Of a stretch of DNA of 58,944 nucleotides, positions 17,163 to 25,285 are shown piece after piece. Under the pieces are notes generated by a model. The model searched no databases. It was not told the DNA's origin and worked only from the letters and a program-made list of their open reading frames with translations. Every line of letters starts with the position of its first letter. Positions within the stretch are counted from its first letter, which is position 1. This DNA is from a bacterium. GTDB lineage: Bacteria; Electryoneota; Electryoneia; Electryoneales; Electryoneaceae. The stretch is taken from positions 1 to 58,944 of the forward strand of contig JAHLLH010000008.1 of NCBI GenBank assembly GCA_020444265.1, read 5' to 3'. The translations under genes were made by a program, and so were the position numbers.

Positions 17163-18068
17163 TCAGTCGGTTGCCAGCGCAACCGCGAACGCAAGACTGC
17201 GAACCAATCCCTCTTCTCCCTCTGACGCATCCGGCAGGGCAAGCGGCACAGGACCGCCAAGCAGCAAGGTGGCGGCTGGTGTGTCACTCAGCAGGGTCCA
17301 GGCGTGCAAAATCCCACGAGCGACCGTCAGGTTTGGTGCATTGAGCAGATCGGCCTTTCCCGGAACCTCGCCGGTGGCTTTCTTCTTCTTCGCCGCATGT
17401 TCGCTGATCGCAAGGTCCATCGATAGCGGACCCTGCACATGGAAGCTGTCAGCATGTTCGAACGCAGCCGCGACAGCTTGTGCATCCATGGTAGCCGGCA
17501 GGCCCGGACTGGCCACTTCAACTGCCGTCAACATCGCGACACGTGGTTCGCTGATCCCCAGTTGTTTCAGCAGATCGACCAGTTTCGGAAGCATTGTGAT
17601 ACGGGTTTCGACATCTGGTTCTGCATGGACGACTGTGTCCGTGAGGAACAGGGGTCGTCCCAAGGTTTCAGGCACAACCATCGAGAGACCGAAGGAGTGT
17701 GCATCGGCTTTGAAGGGATCACCTTCAAGCTGCTGCAACAAGTCCCACGCAGCGATCTGGTCGCTTGGGGCAAAGGCGAGCGCCTTGACTGAACCGAGGG
17801 TCGCAAGCTGGAGCATGGTCCCGAGTGCTTCGGATGGGGTCTCCCACTCGCTAATCTCCAGACCTGCGAGATCTTCCCCACGGATCAAACCTTGGATTGT
17901 CGTTTCCGAACCCACCAGCACCGGCTTCATCCATCCTGCACCGGCAGCGGTACGCAGGGCAGCCAGGGTTGCCACAGACATCCCTTCCGCAAAAACAGCA
18001 ACCGGTACCGGCTTCTCTTCGATCGCATCAACCAGCTTCATCAGGTGGAGGTCAAGAGGGGTACTCAT
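17163..18068 (-). CDS. Phosphate acetyl/butyryltransferase family protein, divergent
   Basis: 301 residues, overlapping the upstream paralogue by ATGA (translational coupling). It aligns with the PTA/PTB fold in overall layout: PVLVGSETTIQGLI, FLTDTVVHAEPDVETRITML, GISEPRVAMLTAVEVASPG, DSFHVQGPLSMDLAIS, then ADLLNAPNLTVARGILHAW. It has diverged from the upstream copy, notably in the central MKG/T-rich segment that contributes to CoA binding. Similar 'second copies' exist in pairs of Ptb-like genes. It may be a heteromeric partner with altered substrate range or may be inactive. Cytosolic. An inverted repeat follows the stop. Confidence 0.75.
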   Translation of the reverse strand: MSTPLDLHLMKLVDAIEEKPVPVAVFAEGMSVATLAALRTAAGAGWMKPVLVGSETTIQGLIRGEDLAGLEISEWETPSEALGTMLQLATLGSVKALAFAPSDQIAAWDLLQQLEGDPFKADAHSFGLSMVVPETLGRPLFLTDTVVHAEPDVETRITMLPKLVDLLKQLGISEPRVAMLTAVEVASPGLPATMDAQAVAAAFEHADSFHVQGPLSMDLAISEHAAKKKKATGEVPGKADLLNAPNLTVARGILHAWTLLSDTPAATLLLGGPVPLALPDASEGEEGLVRSLAFAVALATD

Positions 18069-19051
18069 GCGTTCACCTCCTTCGGGGTGTAGGCTGGCAG
18101 TGGTTCAAATCCACGACGCTGGTAGTCTGCGAGGCAAACTGCGAGGGCGATGGAGGCCATCTTGTTCAACATTGTATCGCTTCGTGAGACGAGACTGATC
18201 GGAACCTTCGCACCAGCAATCACTCCCATGAAGATGGCTCCGCCGAACTGGATCAACGTTTTAGCGATGATATTGCCCTCTTCAAGGGTGTGGGCCAGCA
18301 GGACATCGGCATCGCCAGCGACAGGGCTGATGTGATCCTCTACCGGCTCCTGGGTTGCAGTTTGCAGGGTCATTGGGCCGGCGACATCCATCCACTCACC
18401 CCAAGTCTGTCGAGCCAGGTCGGCGAGCGCATGGGCATCTTCTGTTTCAGGTCGATCCGAACTGACATCATCCGCCGGTCCCAGGATCGCAATTTTCGGA
18501 CGATCAATACCGACCGACCGCATGACAGTTGCCCCGTTCGCGATGGCAATCATCTTCTGGTTAATGGTCGGTTTGACCAGCGTGCCGCCATCGGTGACGT
18601 TCAGCAGCTTTCCGTATCTGGGCACATAGAGGACGGCGCTGTGGCTGACCAGCTCACGGTCCCGCAAGCCATGCTCACTCTTGAGCAGTGTTTTCAACAG
18701 GGTTGAGGTCTTGAGGTAGCCTTTCATCACGACATCGGCATCACCTGATGCGGCGATGGTCGCGGCCTTTAAAGCGGATTCCTCGTCCGATTCGGTTTCG
18801 ATCAGCTCAAAGGTGTCCGCAGGAACTCCTGCCAGGTCGAGAGCTGCGTGGACCTTCTCGCGGTTTCCGACCAGGATGGCATTGGCGATGCCTTCCTTCT
18901 TGCACTCATACAACGCGGCGAGGACATCATCCTCTTCTGCTGCCGCCACCACAACCCGCGCAATGCCATTGGCCTTGCCAAGTGCACGGGCGCGTGCGAT
19001 GACCTCATCATGATCCCTCAAGGCATCCTCGAGGAAGGGTAACTCGTTCAT
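18065..19051 (-). CDS. Phosphate acyltransferase (phosphate butyryl/acetyltransferase family)
   Basis: 328 residues from the ATG at 19051; a TTG-started reading 27 nt longer is possible. Family motifs are intact: IANAILVGNREKVHAALD, ADVVMKGYLKTSTLLKTLL, SHSAVLYVPRYGKLLNVTDG, PKIAILGPADDVSSDRPET, DADVLLAHTLEEGNIIAKTL, GAIFMGVIAGAKVPISLVSR. These proteins exchange phosphate and CoA on short acyl chains (acyl-CoA + Pi to acyl-phosphate). No acyl kinase is in the window. It precedes a divergent paralogue with a 4-base overlap, so the two are made together, perhaps as a complex. A long perfect hairpin lies upstream (19144-19182). Confidence 0.88.
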   Translation of the reverse strand: MNELPFLEDALRDHDEVIARARALGKANGIARVVVAAAEEDDVLAALYECKKEGIANAILVGNREKVHAALDLAGVPADTFELIETESDEESALKAATIAASGDADVVMKGYLKTSTLLKTLLKSEHGLRDRELVSHSAVLYVPRYGKLLNVTDGGTLVKPTINQKMIAIANGATVMRSVGIDRPKIAILGPADDVSSDRPETEDAHALADLARQTWGEWMDVAGPMTLQTATQEPVEDHISPVAGDADVLLAHTLEEGNIIAKTLIQFGGAIFMGVIAGAKVPISLVSRSDTMLNKMASIALAVCLADYQRRGFEPLPAYTPKEVNA

Positions 19052-19143
19052 AGTATGTCCAAGGTGTGGTTCACTCAATGTGACGGAAGGTGCGAAAGCA
19101 CGACCATTATCTCAAGGGAGGCGAGAGCGGGGGGGGGCGGAGA

Positions 19144-19182
19144 GTGACAGTCACCTGATTCATAGAATCAGGTGACTGTCAC
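19144..19182. repeat. Perfect 18-bp hairpin with GTGAC ends
   Basis: GTGACAGTCACCTGATTC (19144-19161) pairs exactly with its complement at 19165-19182 around a 3-nt loop. It lies between two minus-strand genes, downstream of the M14 peptidase gene's promoter-distal side and upstream of the acyltransferase pair. No T tract follows. It shares GTGACWGT ends with inverted repeats at 3000, 28742 and 56670. Confidence 0.85.
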
Positions 19183-19208
19183 GTATACCTACCTGCATTC
19201 AAACATTC

Positions 19209-21497
19209 CTATTTCACAATCACGGCCTTTTGTACAGCGTGGTGATAAGTGCCGTTAACTCCGTGCAGATCAACCACGACGAAGTACAGGCCGGTGGCCC
19301 AGGTGCGGCCATCCAAGACCAGGCTGCTGCGTCCGGGATTCTTCTGGCCGAGGGAAAGGTGCTGCACCTCACGACCGAGGATGTCGATAACCCGGACGGT
19401 TACCTCTGCTGCGACGGGTAAGCCGATTTGCAGCGTCGAGGTCGGGTTGAAGGGGTTGGGGTAGAGTGGAGCAACCTCGTAGTTCTGTGGTAGACCAGAG
19501 TCGGTTAGATCTCCAGCACTGGTGTTGGTTCCTGCAGTTACGGCTAGCAACGAGGACCAGCTGCTGATATCTCCTTCTTCATCGATCGAACGTACCATGT
19601 ACCAGAAATCCGTCGGCTCGGTCAAATCTTCTTTCACGACCGTCAGGAAGGTGTCTTCTACCGCTTCCGCAATCATCTCCTGTGTCTCAAAGCCGACCAC
19701 CGGGCTGATGTCGTCCACGTAGAAGCCTTCCTCACTCACATAGGTGTCCGTGATGTAGGCAAAGCGGAATTGTAGAGATTGCCCAGCGTACTCATCCAAT
19801 GGGAATCGTGCTTCGATCCAGTCGTTCTGAGGACCTGTGATGCCATTGCCCTGGTTTGCACCATTGGGGTTGGCATTGGTGGTGATACTCCCCTCGAGAT
19901 TGACATATTCGCCACCATTCACCCTCGCTTGCACATAAGCGTAATCGTAGTCATCCTCAATCACAAAACGTGTGTTGAACGACAGGGTGTCGCCTTCTGC
20001 GATGGTAATCGGATAGGTCGCTGTCAGGGTGTTCGTTACCGAGTTTTCGTTGCCGGAGTAGTATGCGTACGAGCCGCCGTAGCTTCCACGACTGAAGCCA
20101 TCAAAATCCCAGATGTTCACCGTCGCAGATTCGGCATCATCGGAATCGACAAAGCCAGTCATTTCGGCGACATCATAGTTCGCTGCCACGTTTCCAACGG
20201 TGTCAGCGACCGGGTGCCAGGTCAGGGTGAAGCTGGTCGCTGTTTCGTCGGACAGGAATAGTGTGGGAGATGGAGCGGGCATCAGGATCCACGGATTGGC
20301 ACCCATCTCGCAGAATCGGAACAGGGGCTCTTCCTGCTCGGGGATGAGTTCATCACGACGTGCCAGCGTAGGCCAGAACCCATCCCAGCCGGTACCAACC
20401 TCGAAGGTGAAGGTCCACATGTGGTAGTCTGCGCCACCTTCCTGCCAGTCCTCGGCGCCACCATTGGTTGCATAGATGATCTCCGGACCACCTACCTGCC
20501 AGCCCAGCGTTTCGTTCAGGTGAGTCCCGAGGGCGAAGTAGACATCGTAGTTCGGAGGACGTTCGTAGGTGTAACCCCAGGGAAGCAGGATCAGGTTGCT
20601 GTAAGAATGGTAGTTCAGGACTGCACTGAACTCACGCTCGTTTGTAAAGTTCATCATCGCCTGGGTTTCCGGCTCGCTGCCCGCTTCGGGACCACGATAC
20701 GTACCATCACTTCTGTCAGGCGAGGAGCCTATGTCATCGTATCCCCACATATAGGGGAAGTTTCGATTCAGGTCGACACCATAGACAAAGTCCTGGAATT
20801 CATACCTGTTTTTCCGCCACATCCCGCCACCATTCGGATCAGTCTGTTCGTTGTAGGCGTACCCATCAGGATTGACATTGAGCTGAAACCAGATTTCGCG
20901 GCTGTCGAGCAGATCGGTGGCACGTTGGTCGGTGCCATAACCTTCCAACAGCAGATCGGCGAAGTTCATCAATACGAGGGGGGTGATCACCTCGCGAGCA
21001 TGAATTGCAGAGTTGAGGAAAATTTCCGGCTCATCCTCATCGACCGCTGCATTGGCAGAAAGCTTGAACACGAGGAGCGGCCGCTCTTCATGGGTGTACC
21101 CGATGGTGTCCGGTCCGGCCACAAGCTCTGGGTAGGAGGCTGCAGTTTCCATGATCCACGCATTGATCTCGCTGAGCGTCGCATAACCGCCCATGTCATC
21201 GAGGTCGCTGTCGAGACGGTTCCGGTAGAACTCCTCAACATTCTCAATCCGGGTGTTCCAAGTGAGGCCGAGTTCGGCGAGACGTTCTTCATCACCGGGC
21301 CAGGCGACTACAGCAGCCATCCGGCCATGCCATTCAACAATGTCAAGATTGCTACTGCGAAGGTCCTGCGCGGCTATCCGGTCAGGCAGGTAGACATCGA
21401 GCAACGATGTCGCTTCTGCTACAGCGAGTGGGAGCGAAAGGACGGCAAGGATCAGGAAAAAGTGAATAAAACGGCGGGTTGAGTGCAGGCTGTGCAC
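19209..21497 (-). CDS. Secreted M14 zinc carboxypeptidase with type IX-style sorting domain
   Basis: 762 residues, start GTG with GGAGGTAG upstream. A signal peptide (about residues 1-29, FFLILAVLSLPLAVAEA) is followed by a short propeptide. The M14 domain has its zinc ligands H166 and E169 in NSAIHAREV and H297 in NYHSYSNL, the substrate-binding NPDG (209-212) and the catalytic glutamate E366 in TFTFEVG. About residues 390-670 hold an immunoglobulin/CUB-like region with an MAM-like layout (YYSGNENSVTNTL, FYVDDISPVVGF). The C-terminus has the sorting-domain signature APLYPNPFNPTSTLQIGLP followed by a Por-type beta-sandwich ending in VIVK. It probably digests proteins or peptides outside the cell or on its surface. 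Confidence 0.93.
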   Translation of the reverse strand: MHSLHSTRRFIHFFLILAVLSLPLAVAEATSLLDVYLPDRIAAQDLRSSNLDIVEWHGRMAAVVAWPGDEERLAELGLTWNTRIENVEEFYRNRLDSDLDDMGGYATLSEINAWIMETAASYPELVAGPDTIGYTHEERPLLVFKLSANAAVDEDEPEIFLNSAIHAREVITPLVLMNFADLLLEGYGTDQRATDLLDSREIWFQLNVNPDGYAYNEQTDPNGGGMWRKNRYEFQDFVYGVDLNRNFPYMWGYDDIGSSPDRSDGTYRGPEAGSEPETQAMMNFTNEREFSAVLNYHSYSNLILLPWGYTYERPPNYDVYFALGTHLNETLGWQVGGPEIIYATNGGAEDWQEGGADYHMWTFTFEVGTGWDGFWPTLARRDELIPEQEEPLFRFCEMGANPWILMPAPSPTLFLSDETATSFTLTWHPVADTVGNVAANYDVAEMTGFVDSDDAESATVNIWDFDGFSRGSYGGSYAYYSGNENSVTNTLTATYPITIAEGDTLSFNTRFVIEDDYDYAYVQARVNGGEYVNLEGSITTNANPNGANQGNGITGPQNDWIEARFPLDEYAGQSLQFRFAYITDTYVSEEGFYVDDISPVVGFETQEMIAEAVEDTFLTVVKEDLTEPTDFWYMVRSIDEEGDISSWSSLLAVTAGTNTSAGDLTDSGLPQNYEVAPLYPNPFNPTSTLQIGLPVAAEVTVRVIDILGREVQHLSLGQKNPGRSSLVLDGRTWATGLYFVVVDLHGVNGTYHHAVQKAVIVK

Positions 21498-21539
21498 GAG
21501 CTACCTCCAATCTTCGTCTCGGTCAGATCCAGGCAAAGA

Positions 21540-21580
21540 TAGAAAAAGAAAGGGGTGGTCGCTCTTTGCGGCTCCACCCC
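21540..21580 (-). terminator. Terminator of the polyamine operon
   Basis: On the minus strand GGGGTGG and CCACCCC (21574-21580 and 21552-21558) enclose a 15-nt loop and are followed by TTTCTTTTTC. It lies 9 bp past the speB stop. Confidence 0.8.
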
Positions 21581-21588
21581 AGCCTCGA

Positions 21589-22440
21589 TCAGCGATTCTC
21601 CAACAGTAATAGAAGCAACGCTCGTGCCACTCGTGCGGCGTAGACATCGCTACGGCCGGTCGGGTCGATGGAAGGGGCCAATTCGACGACATCCGCGCCG
21701 ACAACCTGTTTGCCCAGCAAGAGCTTGACCATGGGCTCAAAATCCAGCCAGCGAAAGCCGCCGGGTTCAACCGTTCCGGTACCGGGGACTTCCGATGGGT
21801 CGAAACCGTCAAGATCAACGGAGATGTAGAGGGGGCGATTTCCAAGTTTATTCATCGCTTCGCTCAGTCCGTCGGGTGTCATTACATGCAACATGTTATG
21901 TTCGCGCATGAAACTGAATTCGTCACGCAGCCCCGACCGAATACCGAACATCGCGACACGTTCCGGCCCGATCAAATCCACCACACGATGAGTAATGCTG
22001 GCGTGGGAGTGGGGCGACCCTTCGTATTCTTTACGCAGATCGGCATGAGCATCGAAGACGATGTGGGCGAGGTCGGGATACTGCTTCAACGCACGCTCAA
22101 AGGGAGGCAGGGTGACCGAGTGTTCCCCCCCGAACATGATCAGCGGCAAATCTTCAGGTAGTTCGTTTAACGAGTTTCGGACCCGTTCAACCATTTCACC
22201 AGGGTCGCTGGTTTCGAGAAAGACATTCCCGAAGTCGATATAGATGTGGTCCTCAAGGTCGCGGTCGAGGTTGGGATCGTAGGTCTCTATGGAATCCGAG
22301 GCACGGCGCAGCGCATCCGGCCCGAAACGTGTGCCCGGGCGATACGATGTGGTGCCATCAAAAGGAATCCCCACGATTCCAGCTTTTGCATCGGTCCGGT
22401 CGCCGGCCGCTTCGAGGAACCGCAACGGTGAAAAACTCAT
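21589..22440 (-). CDS. speB: Agmatinase-family ureohydrolase (SpeB-like)
   Basis: 283 residues with the full ureohydrolase metal site: GGEHSVTLPPFE, VFDAHADLRKEYEGSPHSHA and ISVDLDGFDPSEVPGTGTVE (binuclear Mn ligands His and Asp). N-terminal GIPFDGTTSYRPGTRFGPDALR is typical of bacterial agmatinases. It hydrolyses agmatine to putrescine plus urea, or N1-aminopropylagmatine to spermidine as in Thermus. Because the operon supplies an arginine decarboxylase and an aminopropyltransferase upstream, either order is possible from sequence. It is separated from speE by 103 bp holding a bipartite palindromic repeat (22458-22510). Confidence 0.93.
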   Translation of the reverse strand: MSFSPLRFLEAAGDRTDAKAGIVGIPFDGTTSYRPGTRFGPDALRRASDSIETYDPNLDRDLEDHIYIDFGNVFLETSDPGEMVERVRNSLNELPEDLPLIMFGGEHSVTLPPFERALKQYPDLAHIVFDAHADLRKEYEGSPHSHASITHRVVDLIGPERVAMFGIRSGLRDEFSFMREHNMLHVMTPDGLSEAMNKLGNRPLYISVDLDGFDPSEVPGTGTVEPGGFRWLDFEPMVKLLLGKQVVGADVVELAPSIDPTGRSDVYAARVARALLLLLLENR

Positions 22441-22457
22441 GAATCCCTCTCTACACG

Positions 22458-22510
22458 TTCCGCCAGGTCTCCTGACCTGGCGGAAAATGAGTCAGGTCGT
22501 GAGACCTGAT
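22458..22510. repeat. Bipartite palindromic repeat (BIME-like unit 1)
   Basis: First hairpin CGCCAGGTC/GACCTGGCG (22461-22482; extends to TTC/GAA), then TCAGGTC/GACCTGA (22492-22509). It lies inside the polyamine operon, between speE and speB. Confidence 0.85.
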
Positions 22511-22543
22511 ACAACAACTGGTTCACCCTGAATAGCTCGGTAT

Positions 22544-23422
22544 CTACAAACCTAGTTCCCGTTTCACAAAACTCGGCTGAGCAAAAGCGGCTTTGTGCAG
22601 GTCACGGTTGTAGTACTGGCCACCTTCCTCAATCGGTTCCGCACGCTCTTGATCAACATCTGCCACCGGATCAATGCCTTTGCTGGCGTACCCGAAGGAC
22701 CATGTGCCCGAAGGATAGACCGGAATCTGGCTGGAGAACGTCTTGACCACAGGGAAAATCTTCTGCAATGTCTCAACAATAACCTTCAGCATCGGCATGT
22801 TATACCAGGCCGATTCCGCCTGGCAGACCATGATTCCATCATCGGCGAGGATACGGTCCACGTTCCGGTAGAACTCTTCGCCGAAGAGTCCAAGAGCAGG
22901 GCCGAAGGGATCGGTTGAATCGATCAGCACGATATCGTAGCTGCCATCCGGCGCAGTTTTCACATGCTCTATGCCGTCGCCAATGATCAAGTCGACTTTC
23001 GGGTTGTCGTACGCCGCGGCGATCTTCGGCAAATGCTCTTTGCAAATGCGTACCACCTCACCATCGATCTCAACCTGACGGGCCAGCTCTACGGATGGGT
23101 GACGAACCACTTCACGAAGCGTGCCACCATCGCCCCCACCGATCACCAGCACCCGTTTCGGGTTAGGATGGGAGAGCAGGGGAACATGGACGATCATCTC
23201 GTGGTACGCAACCTCGTCCCGTTCGGTCAGCATCACGCAGCCGTCCATCACCAACAATTTGCCGTGAGTTTCCGTCTCGTACAGTTCGATCATCTGTAGC
23301 GGAGACTGGGCACTCTCGATGGTCTGGACAATGCGAAAACTAAGGCCAGTGCTTTCCGGAAACCATTCCGTAAACACCAGCCCCATTGCGTTTTCCTGAG
23401 TTGGCAAATTCTGCTCACTCAT
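22544..23422 (-). CDS. speE: Spermidine synthase-like aminopropyltransferase (SpeE)
   Basis: 292 residues from the ATG at 23422, with GGAG upstream; an upstream TTG six bases earlier is unnecessary. The aminopropyltransferase core is clear: LLVMDGCVMLTERDEVAYHE, then VLVIGGGDGGTLREVVRH (decarboxylated-SAM loop), VEIDGEVVRICKEHLP and DIVLIDSTDPFGPALGLFG. It transfers the aminopropyl group of decarboxylated SAM to putrescine or agmatine. The start is 2 bp from the pdaD stop, a tight operon with speD and pdaD. Cytosolic. Confidence 0.95.
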   Translation of the reverse strand: MSEQNLPTQENAMGLVFTEWFPESTGLSFRIVQTIESAQSPLQMIELYETETHGKLLVMDGCVMLTERDEVAYHEMIVHVPLLSHPNPKRVLVIGGGDGGTLREVVRHPSVELARQVEIDGEVVRICKEHLPKIAAAYDNPKVDLIIGDGIEHVKTAPDGSYDIVLIDSTDPFGPALGLFGEEFYRNVDRILADDGIMVCQAESAWYNMPMLKVIVETLQKIFPVVKTFSSQIPVYPSGTWSFGYASKGIDPVADVDQERAEPIEEGGQYYNRDLHKAAFAQPSFVKRELGL

Positions 23423-23424
23423 GG

Positions 23425-23922
23425 TCAAACATCTCCATAGCCGAAAACAACCGCCGCAAACGTGGATCCGATGCTGGTGACATGATGCTCGACGGAGGTC
23501 GAAAGGATTTCTTTCACTTCACGGCCTCGTGCCTCGAAGGCATGACGCGCCATGTCGCGGACAATCTCTTCCGCACTTTCCTTGCTTCCGCGTGCCGAGT
23601 ACTCCATGATTACACCCGGCAGTTCCGGATCCACCGGCACCGCACAGGCCACCGCAGCAGCGATGGTCTCGCCCGGAAGGTGGGAGGTGATGGAGGCATA
23701 AGCGACTGGTGTCAACGATCCCGGCTCGAGCTTAAAGCGGTCCACCTGCGTGCAACTGGGCGGCAGGATGCTGGACAGTTTCACCAGGTTCACATCCCCG
23801 ACACTAGCGTTCAACAAGGCGGCGTCGAACGCATTCAAGGGTGTATACCCCTCCGCTGCACCGGCGGTAAGGAAAAATTTCGTAGGACGAGGGATGCTGT
23901 GCACGGGCTGCTCGTTATGCAT
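23425..23922 (-). CDS. Pyruvoyl-dependent arginine decarboxylase
   Basis: 165 residues, the full length of the pyruvoyl arginine decarboxylase family. The self-cleavage site is the Ser-Ser pair 50/51 in NLVKLSSILPP, which generates the beta chain and the pyruvoyl-carrying alpha chain. ATITSHLPGETIAAAVACAVP-like segments and a terminal glycine-rich strand (AAVVFGYGDV) complete the trimer fold. It makes agmatine from arginine. It starts 2 bp after the speD stop and ends 2 bp before speE, a compact operon. The choice of the pyruvoyl enzyme rather than the PLP-dependent SpeA is typical of archaea, chlamydiae and several deep bacterial lineages. Confidence 0.92.
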   Translation of the reverse strand: MHNEQPVHSIPRPTKFFLTAGAAEGYTPLNAFDAALLNASVGDVNLVKLSSILPPSCTQVDRFKLEPGSLTPVAYASITSHLPGETIAAAVACAVPVDPELPGVIMEYSARGSKESAEEIVRDMARHAFEARGREVKEILSTSVEHHVTSIGSTFAAVVFGYGDV

Positions 23923-23924
23923 GA

Positions 23925-24407
23925 TCAGGCTACCTTGGTGTGAGCGTTACCATTGCTGTGCTGGAAGTGGCCATTCCCTGCACCATTCCCATTCTTTGCA
24001 AAGTCGGGCATCTCCGCATCTACCGCAAGTGGCTTGTGTACACCGTTCGCCTGTGGGAGCAGACCACGCTTCATTTCGACAACGGACATGTTCTGCGAAC
24101 CGAGACGTTCCTCGAGAAGCTCGAAGCCCTTCATCGGGTCTACTTCGGTTCCACAGGTGAAGAGGTCCACCGCCGCATAGCCATACTCCGGCCAGGTGTG
24201 AATCGCAAGGTGTGACTCGGCAATGACAACAACACCACTGACCCCGAAGGGGCTGAAACGATGAAAGACTTTCTCGACGATGGTGGCACCGCTGACAATC
24301 GCGGCATCCTGCATGGCTTTTTCGATCCCGGCGAGATCGTCCAGCATCTGCTTGTCGCAGTCATAAAACTCAACCATCAATTGATGGCCAAGAGCCTGAG
24401 TGGTCAA
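23925..24407 (-). CDS. speD: S-adenosylmethionine decarboxylase proenzyme (SpeD)
   Basis: 160 residues starting with TTG at 24407, selected because AGGAGG lies at proper spacing and the resulting N-terminus ([17 protein letters not shown]) aligns with the normal SpeD start; an ATG ten codons later would truncate a conserved strand. Self-cleavage occurs between E64 and S65 in [12 protein letters not shown], giving the pyruvoyl serine; C85 in DLFTCG is the conserved catalytic cysteine. It makes decarboxylated SAM for SpeE. The C-terminal 30 residues are a low-complexity Asn/Gly/His tail ([19 protein letters not shown]), unusual for this family. First gene after the XRE regulator, with a 101-bp leader containing three hairpins. 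Confidence 0.95.
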   Translation of the reverse strand: MTTQALGHQLMVEFYDCDKQMLDDLAGIEKAMQDAAIVSGATIVEKVFHRFSPFGVSGVVVIAESHLAIHTWPEYGYAAVDLFTCGTEVDPMKGFELLEERLGSQNMSVVEMKRGLLPQANGVHKPLAVDAEMPDFAKNGNGAGNGHFQHSNGNAHTKVA

Positions 24408-24425
24408 GGTTGGATCCTCCTACAA

Positions 24426-24501
24426 CACCGGATCATCCGGTGGGAACGTCTCCGGCAGCCTCACTGCCGTACTTGTTGCTTTCAGCACTCCATGGTGGAG
24501 T
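24426..24501 (-). promoter_or_regulatory. Three-hairpin leader between the XRE regulator and speD
   Basis: In the 101-bp gap three perfect hairpins occur: ACTCCA/TGGAGT (24487-24501), CGGCAG/CTGCCG (24453-24469) and CACCGGAT/ATCCGGTG (24426-24442). The last ends just before the AGGAGG of speD, so it could occlude or expose it. No known riboswitch consensus is recognised. The array also resembles the hairpin strings at 1-180 and 31680-31752, so regulation is only one reading. Confidence 0.5.
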
Positions 24502-24508
24502 ACTGCGA

Positions 24509-25060
24509 TCAGAAAAACGGGGGGCTTGTTACCCAAAGAAAGCTCGCGTCACGCTGTGACACGTTTTCAATCGTCAATTCGTAGTCGCCCTTCGCATAGA
24601 AGGACTGCTTCTTCGATGCCTTATCAGTACGGCCCGCGTAATGAACCGCGACCCGGCCCGACAACACATACCCGAACTGTTCACCGCTGAAAGGCTCCAG
24701 GCTGGTTGATTCGCCGGGAGCAAGGTGGACACGGATCGGCTCCATCTGACGATTGGCCGCACCGGGTACCAGGGCGATGAACTGGCTGACTCCTTCACGA
24801 TCGAGTTCAACGGTTTCCGAATCTCGGAAGACGACTCGTGCGCCTCGCTGGGGACGGAAAAAGTCCGAAATGTGGATGTTCAAGGCATCCAGGATCATGA
24901 TCAAGCTGTCAATCGAGATCGATACTTTCCCACGCTCCAGCTGGCTGATGAAACCTGCCGTCAAGTCGGCACGTTCCGCCAGTTCGCCCTGGGTCATCTC
25001 GGCCGCTGTCCGTAGACGGCGAATCCGTGATCCGATCTCTTGAAGCTTTTCAGGAGCCAT
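24509..25060 (-). CDS. XRE family regulator with C-terminal cupin domain (PuuR-like)
   Basis: 183 residues. The helix-turn-helix spans about residues 9-63 (IGSRIRRLRTAAEMTQGELA, then LTAGFISQLERGKVSISIDS), followed by a cupin (about 100-178) with LAPGESTSLEPFSGEQFGYVL and ENVSQRDASFLWV. This architecture is that of PuuR and related regulators that sense polyamines or amino acids through the cupin. Placement directly upstream of a complete spermidine operon, same strand, supports a role as its regulator (inference). ATG 25060 has no obvious ribosome binding site; two direct copies of ACTATACTAA lie immediately upstream and suggest autoregulation. Confidence 0.9.
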   Translation of the reverse strand: MAPEKLQEIGSRIRRLRTAAEMTQGELAERADLTAGFISQLERGKVSISIDSLIMILDALNIHISDFFRPQRGARVVFRDSETVELDREGVSQFIALVPGAANRQMEPIRVHLAPGESTSLEPFSGEQFGYVLSGRVAVHYAGRTDKASKKQSFYAKGDYELTIENVSQRDASFLWVTSPPFF

Positions 25061-25092
25061 ACTATACTAAAATTCCGTTGTTACTATACTAA
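25061..25092 (-). promoter_or_regulatory. Candidate operator/promoter of the XRE-cupin gene
   Basis: ACTATACTAA occurs at 25061-25070 and 25083-25092, exactly 22 bp apart (two helical turns), as TTAGTATAGT on the gene's strand. The distal copy contains TATAGT, a possible -10. The proximal copy directly abuts the start codon. A dimeric XRE repressor binding both would block its own transcription. Seen: the repeats and spacing. Inferred: their role. Confidence 0.55.
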
Positions 25093-25285
25093 CATTAAAA
25101 TGTGGCCGGTAATATAGCCGGTCCCTCCGTTTTGCACAATAGGGTAATGGTCCTCCGGAGCCCTCAACTAGAAGAATAGTGAGGATGGAATGTTAGTGAC
25201 ACTATGAGGGGTTGATAAGGCGAAGAACAGCCAGATATTCAAGAATATAAAAGGGTTTCAGGCTGTGAGGAGGTGAAGAGAACTA

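Noticed and set aside
17107-18198. 363-codon plus-strand frame
   Set aside because: Antisense to the acyltransferase pair, Ser/Arg-rich low-quality translation, no ribosome site.
20421-21482. 353-codon plus-strand frame
   Set aside because: Antisense to the M14 peptidase gene, whose zinc motifs are intact.
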